A stretch of DNA of 64,000 bases from Gymnorhina tibicen. Its lineage: Eukaryota; Chordata; Aves; Passeriformes; Artamidae. The translations under genes and the position numbers were made by a program. The stretch's first letter is position 1; the number at the start of each line of letters is the position of its first letter. This document shows, piece after piece, positions 35,831-49,299 of this stretch. The stretch lies in the NCBI GenBank assembly GCA_013399875.1, contig VXAZ01001724.1:1-64000 (forward strand). The letters are read 5' to 3'. The notes under the pieces were generated by a model. It searched no databases. It was not told the DNA's origin and saw nothing but the letters and a program-made list of their open reading frames with translations.

Positions 35831-36256
35831 TTCTCCCCTTTTTCTCTCTTTTTTCTTTCCCATGGATATTTTCCCTCCAGTTTCCCTATTTCCACACTCC
35901 CCTCTTTGCCTTGATTTCCCTCACCTGCTTCAACCCAGTCCCTGCTCTGTGGCTTGCCCTGTTAATCACCCCAGAGAGGGCAAGAGAGGGCAGAGCTGGT
36001 GGCCTCCTGCTCCTCCTCCAGGCACTGGATGGGCGAGGAGACATTCCAGGGGATCTTTCCACCACCCTGGGCTGGGTGACCCACGGATGCCCGGCTGGGG
36101 TGACTCCTGGAGGTGCCAGGCTGGTTCTGACCCCATTCACCTGCAGCTCCTGCTGGCAAGGCAGGGGGAGGTGGATGTTGGAAACCACCTTGGACACAAG
36201 AGCCTGGCACAAACACCCAGGGATGGGTTTCCCTCACTTCAAATGTCTCCCTCCCT

Positions 36257-36800
36257 TTTCATGGAATCCCTGAGGCTGGAAAAGCCCTCCCAGCCCAGCC
36301 AGGCCAAGCTGTGCCCCATGCCCACCTTGGCCCCAGCCCAGAGCACTGAGTGCCACAGCGTCCAGGCACTCCTTGCACACCTCCAGGGATGGGCACTCCA
36401 AACCTCCCTGGGCAGCTCTTGCCAAGGCCTGACCTCCCTTTCCATGGGGAAATTGCTCCTGGTGTCCAACCCGAGCCTCCCCTGGCCCAGCCTGAGGCCG
36501 TTCCCTCTCCTCCTGTCCCTGTTCCATGGGAGCAGAGCCCGACCCCCCCGGCTGCCCCCTCCTGTCAGGGACTTGTGCAGAGCCACAAGGGCCCCCCTGA
36601 GCCTCCTTTTCTCCAGCCTGAGCCCCTTTCCCAGCTCCCTCAGCCGCTCCTGGGGCTCCAGCCCCTTCCCAGCTCCGTTCCCTGCCCTGGACACGCTCCA
36701 GCCCCTCCAGGGCTCTCCTGCAGGACCCAGAACTGGGCACAGCCCTCGAGGGGCCTCTCAGTGCCCGGCACAGAGGGACAATCCCTGCCCTGCTCCTGCT
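36257..36800 (-). mobile_element. CR1 LINE, type C, with coding 3' end
   Basis: TTCATGGAATCCCTGAGGCT, then a copy nearly identical to the one at 31.9 kb, through CTCGAGGGGCCTCTCAGTGC. The minus strand retains ERLRELGKGLRLEKRRLRGA. Confidence 0.96.
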
Positions 36801-37470
36801 GGACACACAATTCCCGATCCAGCCCAGGTGCCAGGGGCCTCTTGCCCACCTGGGCACCCCTGGGCTCGTGCCCAACCCCTGGCACCAGCACTCCCAGGGC
36901 CTTTCCTGCCACTTTCCCACTTTTCTCCTTTTCGAGTTAACACAAATGTTCACTTTTATGATGTGTGGCAGAGCGGCTCTTGTTTGCCGGTGGATTCCTT
37001 CCCCCACGAACTAATTAATCCTAAATTCAAATTTGCCAGTGGTTTTGCATGGAAAATTGCTCATGTTTACGGAGCTCTCAAGGATATCAAAGGCACTGTG
37101 CTTTGGAGCAGTTATTCACAGGCTGGGCTGCAGAATGAGGAGCATTGTTCGGACTTGGGATTTGGAAAATGAAATCCACCTTTATGCAATGAGAGCTGAA
37201 AGCATCACCAGTGCTACCCTTGCTCAGCCAGCTGTAAATCATCACCCTAATAAAATCAAGAGTTGCCTTTCACTAAATGTTGTCTTTCCTAGGGGCCAGA
37301 GGATGCAGCAATTTGCAGGAATTTTTTCCGTGCAAAGGAATTTTGGTTTCATTGGTTTTTGTGGGTATTGATCAGCTGAATTTAATCTGCAAGAAGCTGA
37401 GAGAGCCCAAATTGGCCAAGTGATGTATACAATAATTGATAATTGTAATTAAACCTGCAAAAGGGCAAGA

Positions 37471-37842
37471 AGAATTGGGATTGTTCAGCCTGGAGAGGAG
37501 AAGCTCTGGGGTGACCTCAGTGTGGCCTTGCAGGGCCTAAAGGAGCCACAGGAAACATGGAGAGAGACAATTCCCAAGGGCTGGAGGGCCAGGACCCAGG
37601 GAATGGCTGCCCAGTGCCAGAGGGCAGGGCTGGATGGGATCTTGGGCAGGAATTGTTCCCTGGGAGGGGGGGCAGGCCCTGGCACAGGGTGCCCAGAGCA
37701 GCTGTGGCTGCCCCTGGATCCCTGGCAGTGCCCAAGGCCAGGCTGGACACTGGGGCTGGGAGCAGCCTGGGACAGTGGGAGGTGTCCCTGCCCGTGGCAT
37801 GGATGATCCTTGAAATCCGTTCCAAATCCAAACAATTCTCTG
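37471..37842 (+). mobile_element. CR1 LINE, type A, 370 bp
   Basis: Begins TTGGGATTGTTCAGCCTGGA then GAGGAGAAGCTCTGGGGTGA, runs through GGCAGGAATTGTTCCCTGGG and GTGCCCAAGGCCAGGCTGGA, and ends with a decayed CCAAACAATTCTCTG. Confidence 0.95.
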
Positions 37843-38502
37843 ACAGAGGATGCAAACTCCAGCAGTTCCTATTTCCAATTGTTTCTCTTTCTATCCCGTT
37901 TTTGGGTACCTTACCAAAGACATTCCAAACACCTCTTTTTGCAGATATGCCTGAAAGTTCCTGAAGCTGAGCACCAAACCCTGGAATCTTCCAGAATCCT
38001 TGATCCTGAACTGAGCATTTTGCCCCACACAGAAAAACCAAAGAAAGGGAATTTCTTGCCGGAAATCAAGCCCAACCTGAAAGCAAACCCACGATTTTTT
38101 AATGGCCCTCCTTAATATCCTTTTGGTTTCCCATGCTTTTAAGAGAAGAGTTGCACAAATAGGCTGGAAATGGTCAGCTGGAGCCTGTTTGATTATCTAA
38201 TGTGCACTTCCCCAGGTCATTGATTGCCTCAGCGAGCACATCCCTGCCCATTGTTCCTCGCCTGTGAACAATCTCCATTTGTTGGGGTCATAACAGGCTG
38301 AACACACAGGGAAAAACTCCGAAATGAGTTTGCCAAGGGTGTTGTGTGTACTCAGCCACATAAAAGGAGCCCTGTGAGCCCTGGCACCACGTGGGCTCGC
38401 GAGGGAATGATCCTGTTTGATGCCATGTCGTGCTGAAGGCCTGGCGCAGGAGGCGTGTCTGCACTTGAGGAGCTTTGAAAGGAGCCCCCCAAGCCGTGGA
38501 TA

Positions 38503-38765
38503 AATCCCAGAATTCCAGGATTAAGGTTGGAAAAGACCTCTCAGATCATGTGTCCGATGCTCGCCTTGTCACCCAGCCCAGAGCACTGAGTGCCACGTCC
38601 AGGCCTTCCTTGGACACCTCCACACCTCCCTGGGCAGCTCTTTTCAAGGCCTGACCACCCTTTCCGGAATAAATTTTTCCTAATATCCCATCTAAACCTC
38701 CCCTGGCACAGCCTGAAGCCGTTCCCTCTCCTCCTGTCCCTGTTCCCTGGGAGCAGAGCCCGGCC
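38503..38765 (-). mobile_element. CR1 LINE, type C, with internal deletions
   Basis: ATCCCAGAATTCCAGGATTA, GGTTGGAAAAGACCTCTCAG, GAGCACTGAGTGCCACGTCC and CTCCTGTCCCTGTTCCCTGG. Confidence 0.92.
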
Positions 38766-39220
38766 CCCAACAACAGCTCAAGTTTGGAGATGTTCAAGTC
38801 AGAATCTGAGGGAAAACAACACCTTCCATTACAAAACCCAAGTGGCATCTTCTGGCACCTGGGCAGCGCCAGGTGAACGAGGAGCTGTTTTCAGTGGGTG
38901 TTTGTTTTTAGGGTAAGGAGCCGTTATTTATTTATTTTTTGTTTGTTTTATTTACCACGGAAGGTAATTTGAGCTCTGGTATCCAAACCGTGGCGTGTTC
39001 TGCCAAGAGGGGATTAAAGAGGAGAGTGCTGTGGAAAGAAACTGGGTTTGTCAGGGAAGAACTCAGAGAGGTTTGATTTCCCAAGGTTTTGCAATCAGTG
39101 CTTTTAATCTTCCTCACCACTGGGACATTCAAAGTCCAAAAAAATGCTTTGAGGGCCGGTGGGGAATAACCCCAAACACGAGAAAACCTCAAATGCTGAA
39201 CGCTTGCCATCCAAAGTTCA

Positions 39221-39451
39221 GAACCATGGAATGATTTGGGTTGGAAGCGACCTTAAAGATAATTTTGTTCCACCCCCTGCCATGGGCAGGGACATCTCCC
39301 ACTATCCCAGGATGCTCCAACCTGGCCTTGGACACTTTCAGGGATCCAGGGGCAGCCACAGCTTCTCTGGGAATCCCATCCCAGCCCCTCCTAACCCTCC
39401 CAGGGAACAATTCCTTCCCAATATCCAGTTTAAACCTGCCCCTGGGGCAGG
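39221..39451 (-). mobile_element. CR1 LINE, type A variant
   Basis: GAACCATGGAATGATTTGGG, CCTGCCATGGGCAGGGACAT, GGGATCCAGGGGCAGCCACA, and ends in CCAATATCCAGTTTAAACCT. Confidence 0.92.
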
Positions 39452-40810
39452 CAGAGGTATTTGCTTTGAACACCTCCAGGATGAGATGAGATTGGCCCTG
39501 GGAAGGAGCAGTGAGCCAGACTCGGGTGTTTCCACGGAAAAGGAAGAGCCCCAGGAGACGGAAATGTCCCCTGATGTAGAGCTGAAAGATGCTGCCCCAA
39601 AAATGAGGAGGAGAGAAGAGCAGGCAGAGGCTCCACCTCGCAGGGGTGAGAGAGCTAAAGGAGCAAGAAGTGAGCCGAGGAAATCCTCTGGGAGAATCCT
39701 GGCACAACATTCCTGCCCTGGGTCAGAGAGCAGCTCCGCTTTCCCAAGGACGCAATGGAGAAGGGCTCAGGGAGTGGAAGGGGATCAAACCAAACAGGAA
39801 TCACTGTGCAAGTCCCAAACTGAACTGCGAATACTTGTCCCTGCCTGCTCTGCTCTCAGTATCCATCAGCTCTCCCGTGGTAAAAGACATGGACTGATTA
39901 ATGAAAATAAAACTGTGCCTGGGCATGAGCTGCCAAATTTTAGAGCTGCCTAAAGATTCAGGGAGAGGTTTTTCCTGGGACTGATTTCTCCGTGGTTTAG
40001 GTGCTTGGGCACCATCAAAAATCCTCCTGAAACACCTTTCTGCTTCCTAAATTTTTTAGTTTTCCTAAATGCTCGGTAAAAAAATCAAACTCTTGATAAT
40101 TTGCCTAAAAAAATCACGGAATGACTGTCCAAACGTAGGACAAAATACAGATCTCTCAATTTCTCTCCTTCAGACCCAAGGTTTCCTTTTTGTTATTTAA
40201 AGTCATCCTTGAGGATGCTCCACGTGGGAAAAACGTGGGAAAAAAAGCAGAAGAAAGATTGGTGTTAAGTGGAGGTGTTGCTTGGGGACTGAGAACATAT
40301 TTGTTGCTTTATCTGCTGCTTTTTCAATCCCGGGAAGTGCCAGGCATTTGGAATATGACGATTGGTATCTTAAATATATCGACACTTGGAAATCTTGTGG
40401 ATTAACCACCATTGCATAACTCTTTCCATTAGTTGATGGAAAAGCCAAACAAATCCAAGCCCATTTTTTTTTTCCCCAAGCTGGATATGAGGCTCTTGAG
40501 CAAGGCTGAAGCCCTGGAGCTGGGAATGCTGCTTGGAACACGGGCAGGTGTTGAGGAATTGGATCCTCACCTCGCTCTGCCCCGTGTGGGAAGGGATGGA
40601 GGAGGCACAAATCTGTGGCTGAAGGGAAGGAATCCCGGAGGAGCTGGACAGATCTCAGTGCTGGAAGGGCAATGGAGGCTCCAGCACAGGTCGGATTTAT
40701 CTAGGGAATTGCTGAGGACCTGGAGGTCCATGTGGGAATGAAGGTGCACTGGGAATTTGAAGGGAAAGGTTTATCTTGTCACTGAGATACAACAGAGGAA
40801 AGGGTTGAGA

Positions 40811-41232
40811 TTCATGGAATCATGGAATGGTTTGGGTTGGAAAGGACCTTAAAGATCATCTCATCCCACCCCTGCCATGGCAGGGACACCTCCCACTGTC
40901 CCAGGCTGCTCCAAGCCCCAGTGTCCAACCTGGCCTTGGGCACTGCCAGGGATCCAGGGGCAGCCACAGCTGCTCTGGGCACCCTGTGCCAGGGCCTGCC
41001 CACCCTCCCAGGGAACAATTCCTGCCCAAGATCCCATCCAGCCCTGCCCTCTGGCACTGGGAAGCCATTCCCTGGCTCCTGGCCCTCCATGCCTTGTCCC
41101 CAGTCCCTCTCCAGCTCTCCTGGAGCCCCTTTAGGTCCTGGAAGGGGCTCTGAGCTCTCCCTGGTGCTTTCCCTTCTCCTCTCCAGGTGAACACCCCCAG
41201 CTCTCCCAGCCTGGCTCCAGAGGAGAGGGAGA
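40811..41232 (-). mobile_element. CR1 LINE, type A, 420 bp
   Basis: TTCATGGAATCATGGAATGG, the complete type A 3' half, then GCTCTCCTGGAGCCCCTTTA and CCAGCTCTCCCAGCCTGGCT. Confidence 0.95.
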
Positions 41233-41389
41233 AGATCCCAATCATTCTCCTGCCTCTCCTGGAGAATCAAAACTCCCTTGATGAAGTCAGTGGTGCAGAG
41301 AATTGATTGAATGGAAGGAAATCTGGGCCTGGAGAGCATCTCCTGGGCCCTGCAGCCCAGCCACACCTCATGCTCGGCACTTACAGAGC

Positions 41390-41680
41390 AAGATCCATCT
41401 TAAATTCCATCTTCGTGTGTCTGAGAGGCCTCTGGCAGACATCCAGGGCTGCTCTGATCCTTAGGAACCATCTCCTAATTTCCAGCCTAAATTCATTGAC
41501 AGTTGACAGGAGAAGAACTTGTTCTGGAGCCAGCACCGGCCTTCAGCACAAATGGTTCTGCTCCCTCCCTGCTGCTGAGCCTCTCTGCCGTGGTTAATGA
41601 CTGGAATTATCTTTCCTCTCTTCCTTCCTTCTGGAAAACGGGATCTACCTGCCTCTGCCAACCCCTCCTTTAAATTCAAG
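41390..41680 (-). mobile_element. Possible old CR1/L3-like LINE 3' fragment
   Basis: The run CATCTCCTAATTTCCAGCCT, then AAATTCATTGACAG, later CAGCACAAATGGTTCTGCTC plus CCTCCCTGCTG and a pyrimidine tail, resembles the 3' region of ancient amniote CR1-L/L3 elements as I recall them. No 8-bp CR1 tail is visible. Confidence 0.4.
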
Positions 41681-42132
41681 GCCTCGATTCCTCTGTGTAT
41701 CCCACCTGTGCTGTCTCAAATTGCCCTGCCTCCAGTTCCTCCCAGGGAAATCTCCCGGGAATAAAGGAGATCCCTAATTCCAGCCAGCTGGAATTCCTAA
41801 AGGCTGCTCCCGTTCCTGGGCTGCTGCTGGGTGTCACCTGTGCTGTGTCACAGCTGATAAAGCAAAGGCTCGGCAGAGATGATGTGTGACAGCCACTGAA
41901 TTGTATCCCTGTCAAAATTAATCTTTGGAGAGGATCCAAATGGAATGACAGACTTTACAAACCCGATGGAAGGTGTGGCTGCTGCTGTGAGGAGCCCGAT
42001 TCCCCAGCGGATGAAATGATTGAGTAAAAAATGATGTGGAGGGTCAGAGCCAAGGAAAAAATGGACAATATATTAATATATAATCATTATATAACAACTG
42101 CAGTTATTTAGTTTATTTTGCACATCTTAGAG

Positions 42133-42272
42133 GATCATGGAATGGTCGGGGTTGGAAGGGACCTTAAAGATCATCCAGACCCATGGGCAGGGACACGTTC
42201 CACTATCCCAGATTGCTCCAAGCCCCGTCCAAGCTGGCCTTGGACACTTCCAGGGATCCAGGGGCAGTCACA
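42133..42272 (-). mobile_element. CR1 LINE, type A, left arm of an inverted pair
   Basis: ATCATGGAATGGTCGGGGTT, GGAAGGGACCTTAAAGATCA, then GGGATCCAGGGGCAGTCACA, where it meets an oppositely oriented CR1 end. Confidence 0.93.
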
Positions 42273-42318
42273 GAGATGATCTTTAAAGTCCCTTCCAACC
42301 CAAACCATTCCATGATTC
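42273..42318 (+). mobile_element. CR1 3'-end scrap, type A, right arm of an inverted pair
   Basis: GATGATCTTTAAAGTCCCTT then CCAACCCAAACCATTCCATG and ATTCC. It is the inverse of the start of the previous copy. Confidence 0.9.
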
Positions 42319-44079
42319 CATAAACCAGGAGGTTTGTGTTTATATTTGTAGTAGAGACGTGTGAAAAAGGAGGGATTTTTCCTCAGAGTGGATTTCCACG
42401 AGGCAGAATTCCAGAGGAATTGTTCTGTGTGTGCTAACCCAGCTCGTGTGCTCATCAGTTTGGATGCCAGCTGGTTTATGGAAATGGACACCAGGATGAA
42501 CCTGCAGCTGGTGATACTCCCAAAGGGCTCCTTAAAAAGGAAAACTGTGGAAGTTACTCATGGAATTCTGTATAAATATTATCTGCCGAGCAATAATTGC
42601 AAATCACATCCTGCACTCTCAGGAAAAAGATGTTTCTCTCCATAAAATTCCCATTTTTGATGGAGCCAGCTGGAGCCCTGCCAGCTCCACAGACTGGGTT
42701 GGCAAAACATTTTGGGAAAGCATCACCACTTCCACAGATTTTCCTGTGCCTGTGGCACTCAGGCTCTGGGTCCTCATCACGGGGTGGCTTCAGCTCCTTC
42801 TTTTCTCCATACAGGAATTTTTGGTGGCCACTGGCATTGAAGGGAGTGGGAAGGAGGAAGACCATTTCCTCCTCCTCCTCTTCCAGAGCAGGCTCCTGGT
42901 GCAAATTCCCACTCCAGGAGATGAAAAGGAGCCCCATTAAAGGGGATCTTCCCTGATCAGGATGGGGATGGCCCAAATCATGGTGGGGAAACCCTCTGGG
43001 GGTGGAGAGAGCATCCAGACACAGCCAGAAGTGCTGGATCCAGCCCTATCCAGGGCAGGAGGGAGCAGAGCTGATAGAGAAAGTGCCAAGCTCAGGCAGC
43101 ACTGGCTTGACATTCCAGGGGGTGTTTTTTGGGATGGAGAGGTTTTTAATCCAGTGGGAAGGGGATGATCCGCTGGGAAAGCACCACGTGCTGGGTTGAA
43201 CACAGGGAGACACCGGTGTGTCCAAAGGGAATGGAAATATATCAGTATTTAATCTATTGCACAACGAGAAGAGCTGGGAATTCCCTGATCCTGGGGGGCT
43301 CTGGATCTCTTTGGGACCTGCGAGCACGCCAATCCCAATTCCCAAAACTGCCTGAAAATGGCATTTTCCAGCAGCAAAATGTGGGGGCAGAGTTACAACC
43401 CCATCAAATCCCCTCTGAAACGCTGCAAATTACCCTGATCCTATTAATCCACAGCTCATTCAGCGAAATTCAAAACGGGAATATTAAAAATTGGGGCTTG
43501 ATCCAGCCGGAGGAGGAACAAAGCCGTTGTAATTCCCTGTTTTCCACGCTGCCCTTGACTCCCCTCCTGCGTTTCACCGGTTCCTGGGAACCCTGATAAA
43601 CCCAGGCTGTGTGTTTTGTCCAAGATCCCGATAGCAAGGACCTTGAAATGTCTCTTACACAAAGCGTGGTGCACCTGGAGGAAGACAAAAGCCCGGCTCG
43701 TAACAAAATAATCCCCCACTCCTCGTGTTTGGTGTTAATTCAAAGAGCTGAGCTTTAAATGATCTCCCTTGCTTTGCTTTCAGGGCTCATTCTTCCCTTC
43801 AAGAGCTGTCAGCAATTTTATTCCAGCCTCTCGTTTCCAGGGATTTTAGATTTGGTCATAAAAGTGGGAAACTTAACATCTAAAGTTACCATTTTTTTTT
43901 TTATAAAAAAAAGCAAACTCAGGTATTTTAAGGCCATAAAAGCCTAAAAAAGAACCAGAAGTGTGTAGCTTCAAGTGATCATTTGTTTTCCCCAGAGAAA
44001 ACAGCTTGATTTGATTTATTTTTTAAACCTATGGGTAATTAATAAATCCCCAAACACCCAAACAGTTGGAAATATTCAG

Positions 44080-44180
44080 GTTGGATGGAGCTTGGAGCAA
44101 CCTGGACCAGTGGAAGGAGTCCCTGGTTGGTTTTAAGGTTCTTTTCCAACCCAAACCATTTGTGGTTCTACGATTCTGTG
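44080..44180 (+). mobile_element. CR1 3'-end fragment, type A
   Basis: GGAGCTTGGAGCAACCTGGA, AAGGTTCTTTTCCAACCCAA and GGTTCTACGATTCTGTG tail. Confidence 0.9.
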
Positions 44181-45278
44181 AACATCATTTGGGCTAATTA
44201 AAAAAAAAAATTGAAGTTATTTAATTGCACAACCCCATTTATTTATGCAACTTATTAACTCCACACCGAAGCCTCCACAAGAATCTTCCTGGCCTGAATT
44301 TTCAAATATTTCTGTTGGCCCTGCAAAAAAATCTGCCTTAAAGGAACCTTCTGCTCAGGTTTTTTTGGAATTACCCACTCTGGTTAACTTTAACCACTGT
44401 AAAATCAGGAATTGTGGATTTAGTGTCTGGTCCAGGCTGGTGTTGGGAGAAACTCAACCTTAATGCATAGATAAATATATTTATATTTATTATAAATTGA
44501 AATTTAAATGCTTCTCAAGGGTCTAAACCCCTCAGCACAGCTCACATGGCCCTGCCTAATTTTTTTTCCCTCTCTGTACAAAGGGAGGGGTGAGCTGAGG
44601 TCGGAATCTCCTTCTTCTGTGCTTGGAGGTCAAACCCTTTGACATTTTACACTCGGTTCTGGCACGAAGTAATCTCAACTTAAACCATGTGGTGGAAGCT
44701 TTTCTTCCCTTCCTGCTCCCCTTTGGTCTGGGAATTGGCCGTGGATAAAACTTCCAAGGGAACAGGTGGACTTGGCTCCTTCCTTGTGATATGAAAGAAG
44801 CAGAAAACTCGATTAAAGCAATTTATGGGCTCTTGAACTGAACTCTTCCCGTGGATTCGTATCCGTGACACAAAAGGCTTTCTGCTCCCGTTCGAGACTT
44901 GCTAAAATAGGAAGTTAAAATGAACCTCAGTCCTTTTCTAGCTGAAAACCTCAACAAATAAACAGTGGTTTGGTGGCATGGCAACCTGCCCCTTGCCATC
45001 CAAGAACTGCTCTGAGGTGTCTATTTTGGTTCTGGGTTTTTTTTACAGAACAAGGCAAGTGGGTTTGGATGAGTGGAGGAGCAACTTGTGGTTCCTACTG
45101 GTGGGAGTTCAAGCAAAGTTTTGGGATACTGCTTGGAATTAAGCAATGGATGGGGGGGTTTTGTCTTATAAAAAGCACTTTGTGCTCTCTTAGTGAGGAA
45201 GTTTCACCAGAAATGTTTCAGCATGCAAAATGGGCAGGTAGGTGTGGAAATGGGATGTCCAGAAGTGTTTTGGTTTTC

Positions 45279-45690
45279 ATGGAATCACAGAATCCCAGAC
45301 TGGTTTGGGTTGGAAGGGATCTTAGAGATCATTTTGTTCCACCCCTGCCGTGGCAGGGACACCTCCCACTGTCCCAGGCTGCTCCAAGCCCCAGTGTCCA
45401 ACCTGGCCTGGGACACTGCCAGGGATCCAGGGGCAGCCACAGCTGCTCTGGGCACCCTGTGCCAGGGCCTGCCCACCCTCCCAGGGAACAATTCCTGCCC
45501 AAGATCCCATCCAGCCCTGCCCTCTGGCACTGGGAAGCCATTCCCTGGGTCCTGTCCCTGCAGCCCTTGGGAATTGTCTCTCTCCATGTTTCCTGGGGCT
45601 CCTTCAGGCCCTGCAAGGCCACACTGAGCTCACCCCAGAGCTTCTCCTCTCCAGGCTGAACAATCCCAGCTCTCCCAACCCCTCCTTCTC
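45279..45690 (-). mobile_element. CR1 LINE, type A, 410 bp
   Basis: CATGGAATCACAGAATCCCA, GGTTTGGGTTGGAAGGGATC, the full 3' half, CATGTTTCCTGGGGCTCCTT and CTCCAGGCTGAACAATCCCA. Confidence 0.95.
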
Positions 45691-46569
45691 CCTTCCCTCC
45701 CTTGGTTTGGAGGCCTCTGCTCTGAAACTGAATAAACAAAAATAATAATGAAAAGAAATGAAATATCCCAGCTCACACAGGAGATCAACCCTAACCCAAT
45801 CACACTTTGGTCACCGAGGAAAAAATGATGGTCCTGGAGCTCCTTCCCACCCCATCCCTTTTTTTCCTGCTGGGATAACGTGACTCTGAAAAGATGAGCC
45901 TGAAAGTTAAAAGGTGATGGCAACAGACAAATGAGAGAGGCTTCAGTTTGGGGTTTATTTTCCTGATACCCACTGCAAGCCTCAACAAATTCCATCCTCA
46001 ATGGATAACACACGTTTGGGAGGGAAAGCGGAACCAGGAGAAGAGGAGAGGATCCATGAGGAAACAGCCATGGCTGAGCTACATCCGCAGGTGAAACGCA
46101 TTAAAATCCTGATTAAAACAGCAAAGCCCAGCGACCTCCTGCAACTGTTCCTGGAGGGAGCAGCTGGATCCAGGGCCCAGCGTGAAAAACCCATCGGGAA
46201 TTCCACAGGGAAGCAGGGAAGAGGGATCCTGGGTGTTAAACCTGATACTCTGCTAAGCTGAAAGTGTTCCCAAGAAGCTGAAGAATGCGAGGCTGCCACC
46301 GATACCTCCACCCACGTCTGTGCTGAGCAGCCACAACAAAATGTGTTTTCTTTTATAGGAACGGGGCCGTGAGCGGGAGAAACCCAACGGGGTTTGCTCT
46401 GCAAATCAGGGAAAGGAGTGAGGGGACTGTGAGGAGATCCTTCACCTGAGCTGACCTGGAATTGCTCCAGCCAGGGAAAGGAGCTGGGTGGTGCTTCCTG
46501 TTTCTTTTTGCTTTGTACAGCACATGATAATTTGTTGGGTTTTAGCAGTAAAATCTGTAGGGTTTAGTA

Positions 46570-46785
46570 GGGTTGGGCTGGATACTGGGGAGGAATTCTT
46601 CCCTGTGAGGAAGGCACAGGTTGCCCACAGAATTTTGTGGCTGCCCCTTCCCTGGAAGTGTCCAAGGCCAGCTTGGACTGGGCTTGGAGCAACCTGGGAT
46701 AGTGTCCCTGCCCATGGTTTGGGTTGAAACTAAATGATCTTTAAGGTGCTTTCTAACCCAAACCATTCCCTGATTCTATGATTCT
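46570..46785 (+). mobile_element. CR1 LINE, type A, about 0.2 kb
   Basis: GGGTTGGGCTGGATACTGGG, GTGTCCAAGGCCAGCTTGGA, then TTCTAACCCAAACCATTCCC and TGATTCTATGATTCTC tail. Confidence 0.92.
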
Positions 46786-47614
46786 CAAAAATACCCCAAA
46801 CCCAGCAGATCTGAAGTAATTCCACTGTGCCACAGATCTTCCAAGCCCTGGGAAGAAAGGAAAGTTCCAAGTGTTGCCTGAGGTGAGCGATAACCTCTCC
46901 TGCCTGCAGGAAAGAGCGCCCTGCTCTTAAAAATAAATCCCGAAATAAGAACTTATCCCAATTCCCAGTAAGTATTCCTCATCAAAACCCCAACAAAGAA
47001 CCTTGACGGAGCCCATTTCCTTCTGGTTGGAAGGAAAGAGGAAAACTCCAATAGGAACAGCACCTGCTAAAACCAACACTGTCCCACTTTTTAAAATCCA
47101 TCTCCCCATGACTCTGCACTTTTCTAGGAACAGCTGTAACAGTGACCTGACCCACTGCCCAAATTTCAGCAGGAATTTTAGCAGGGACACACTCAGCTCT
47201 AGGAGATGCCAGATAAGATTCCGAGCTGGATGACTCGGTTTCATCCGAGCCTGGGAGGGAATCAGACTCCTGAGTCACCCTTTTGCAGGTTTTCATTCCA
47301 ACAAAACCCACTGGAAAACCACCAGCCACAGAAATACCTCCAAAGCAGCCTGGCCTAAGAAAGTCTCAGCACTCAGGGATAATTTTTAGGGAATGAAGCA
47401 CTTTGCAAAGCTCTCTTTGCTGCTGCCTTCCTGGGAAAGGTCAAAGCAGGGCGTTCACAGTATTTCCCTCTCCCTCCAGCACACTCATGGACAATTACCC
47501 ATTGGGAAAGACACCTGGAAAAAGGCCTGGCTTTGCAAGACAACAACGGCTCTGCAGGTGTTACGAGGCACGGGTGAGGATAACAAACCCCACGAGCTGT
47601 GCTGATGTTGGGAG

Positions 47615-48360
<746 letters not shown>

Positions 48361-48960
48361 TCACCTCTCATGCACTGCAATCTTATCGTGGGGCAGCCTG
48401 AGATGCGCCCTAGGCTGAAGAACCAGATCCACTAAAAATTTCAGGGCCTTTCTACCCTTTCCACATTTTCTAAAAGGAGGAAATGGCCCCTGTGCTAAAC
48501 CTGCGCCGGGATAACTCCTCAAAAATTCAGTCCCAGGTTGTCACCAGGCACCACAATCAGACAATGGCTACAGGGCTATAAAATAAACCCAAACAAATCC
48601 TGGTTTCGGATCTTTTTGCAATGGTTTTATGGACAGGAATGGGAAATAAACACCGGCAGAATTGAAACTGGAGTAATGAGGTTTCTCCTGGTGGCTCCGG
48701 GAGCTTCAGGAACGTGAGGTCCCACCAGACACTGAGCTCTGAGAGAGGAAATGCTGAATTTAGAGCGTCAGCCAGGGCACAGGGGACTTGGGCACGGCCA
48801 CGTGGGAATTACAGGGTCCAGCACTTCCCAGAGCAGCCCTTGGAGCACAGTCCCCACGAAGCTCCAGGGCTGGGAGGGGACAGGGAAGGTCCTGGAGAGC
48901 CAGGGCGGCATCGTGACACATCCAGATTCAGCTGGAAGGACTAAGATGACCCATTTCTAC

Positions 48961-49280
48961 CTTCCACTGTCCCAGGCTGCTCCAAGCCCCAGTGTCCAAC
49001 CTGGCCTTGGGCACTGCCAGGGATCCAGGGGCAGCCACAGCTGCTCTGGGCACCCTGTGCCAGGGCCTGCCCACCCTCCCAGGGAACAATTCCTGCCCAA
49101 GATCCCATCCAGCCCTGCCCTCTGGCACTGGGAAGCCATTCCCTGGCTCCTGGCCCTGCAGCCCTTGGGAATTGTCTCTCTCCATGTTTCCTGGGGCTCC
49201 TTCAGGCCCTGCAAGGCCACACTGAGCTCACCCCAGAGCTTCTCCTCTCCAGGCTGAACAATCCCAGCTATCCCAGCCTT
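48961..49280 (-). mobile_element. CR1 LINE, type A, missing its 3' end
   Basis: Starts inside the element at CTTCCACTGTCCCAGGCTGC and ends CAGGCTGAACAATCCCAGCT. A plus-oriented type B end follows within about 20 bases. Confidence 0.94.
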
Positions 49281-49299
49281 TTCAAAGGTCACAGCTCCA

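Noticed and set aside
35862..37172. A 436-codon + strand open frame, the longest in the window
   Set aside because: It crosses an antisense CR1 copy (36257-36800) with unique intron on both sides; the peptide is a GC-rich antisense reading with no domain, and no splice or start context.
42800..43720. Several overlapping frames of about 120-140 codons suggesting a gene
   Set aside because: No recognisable motif or splice pattern, and frames open on both strands equally; probably chance in GC-moderate DNA.
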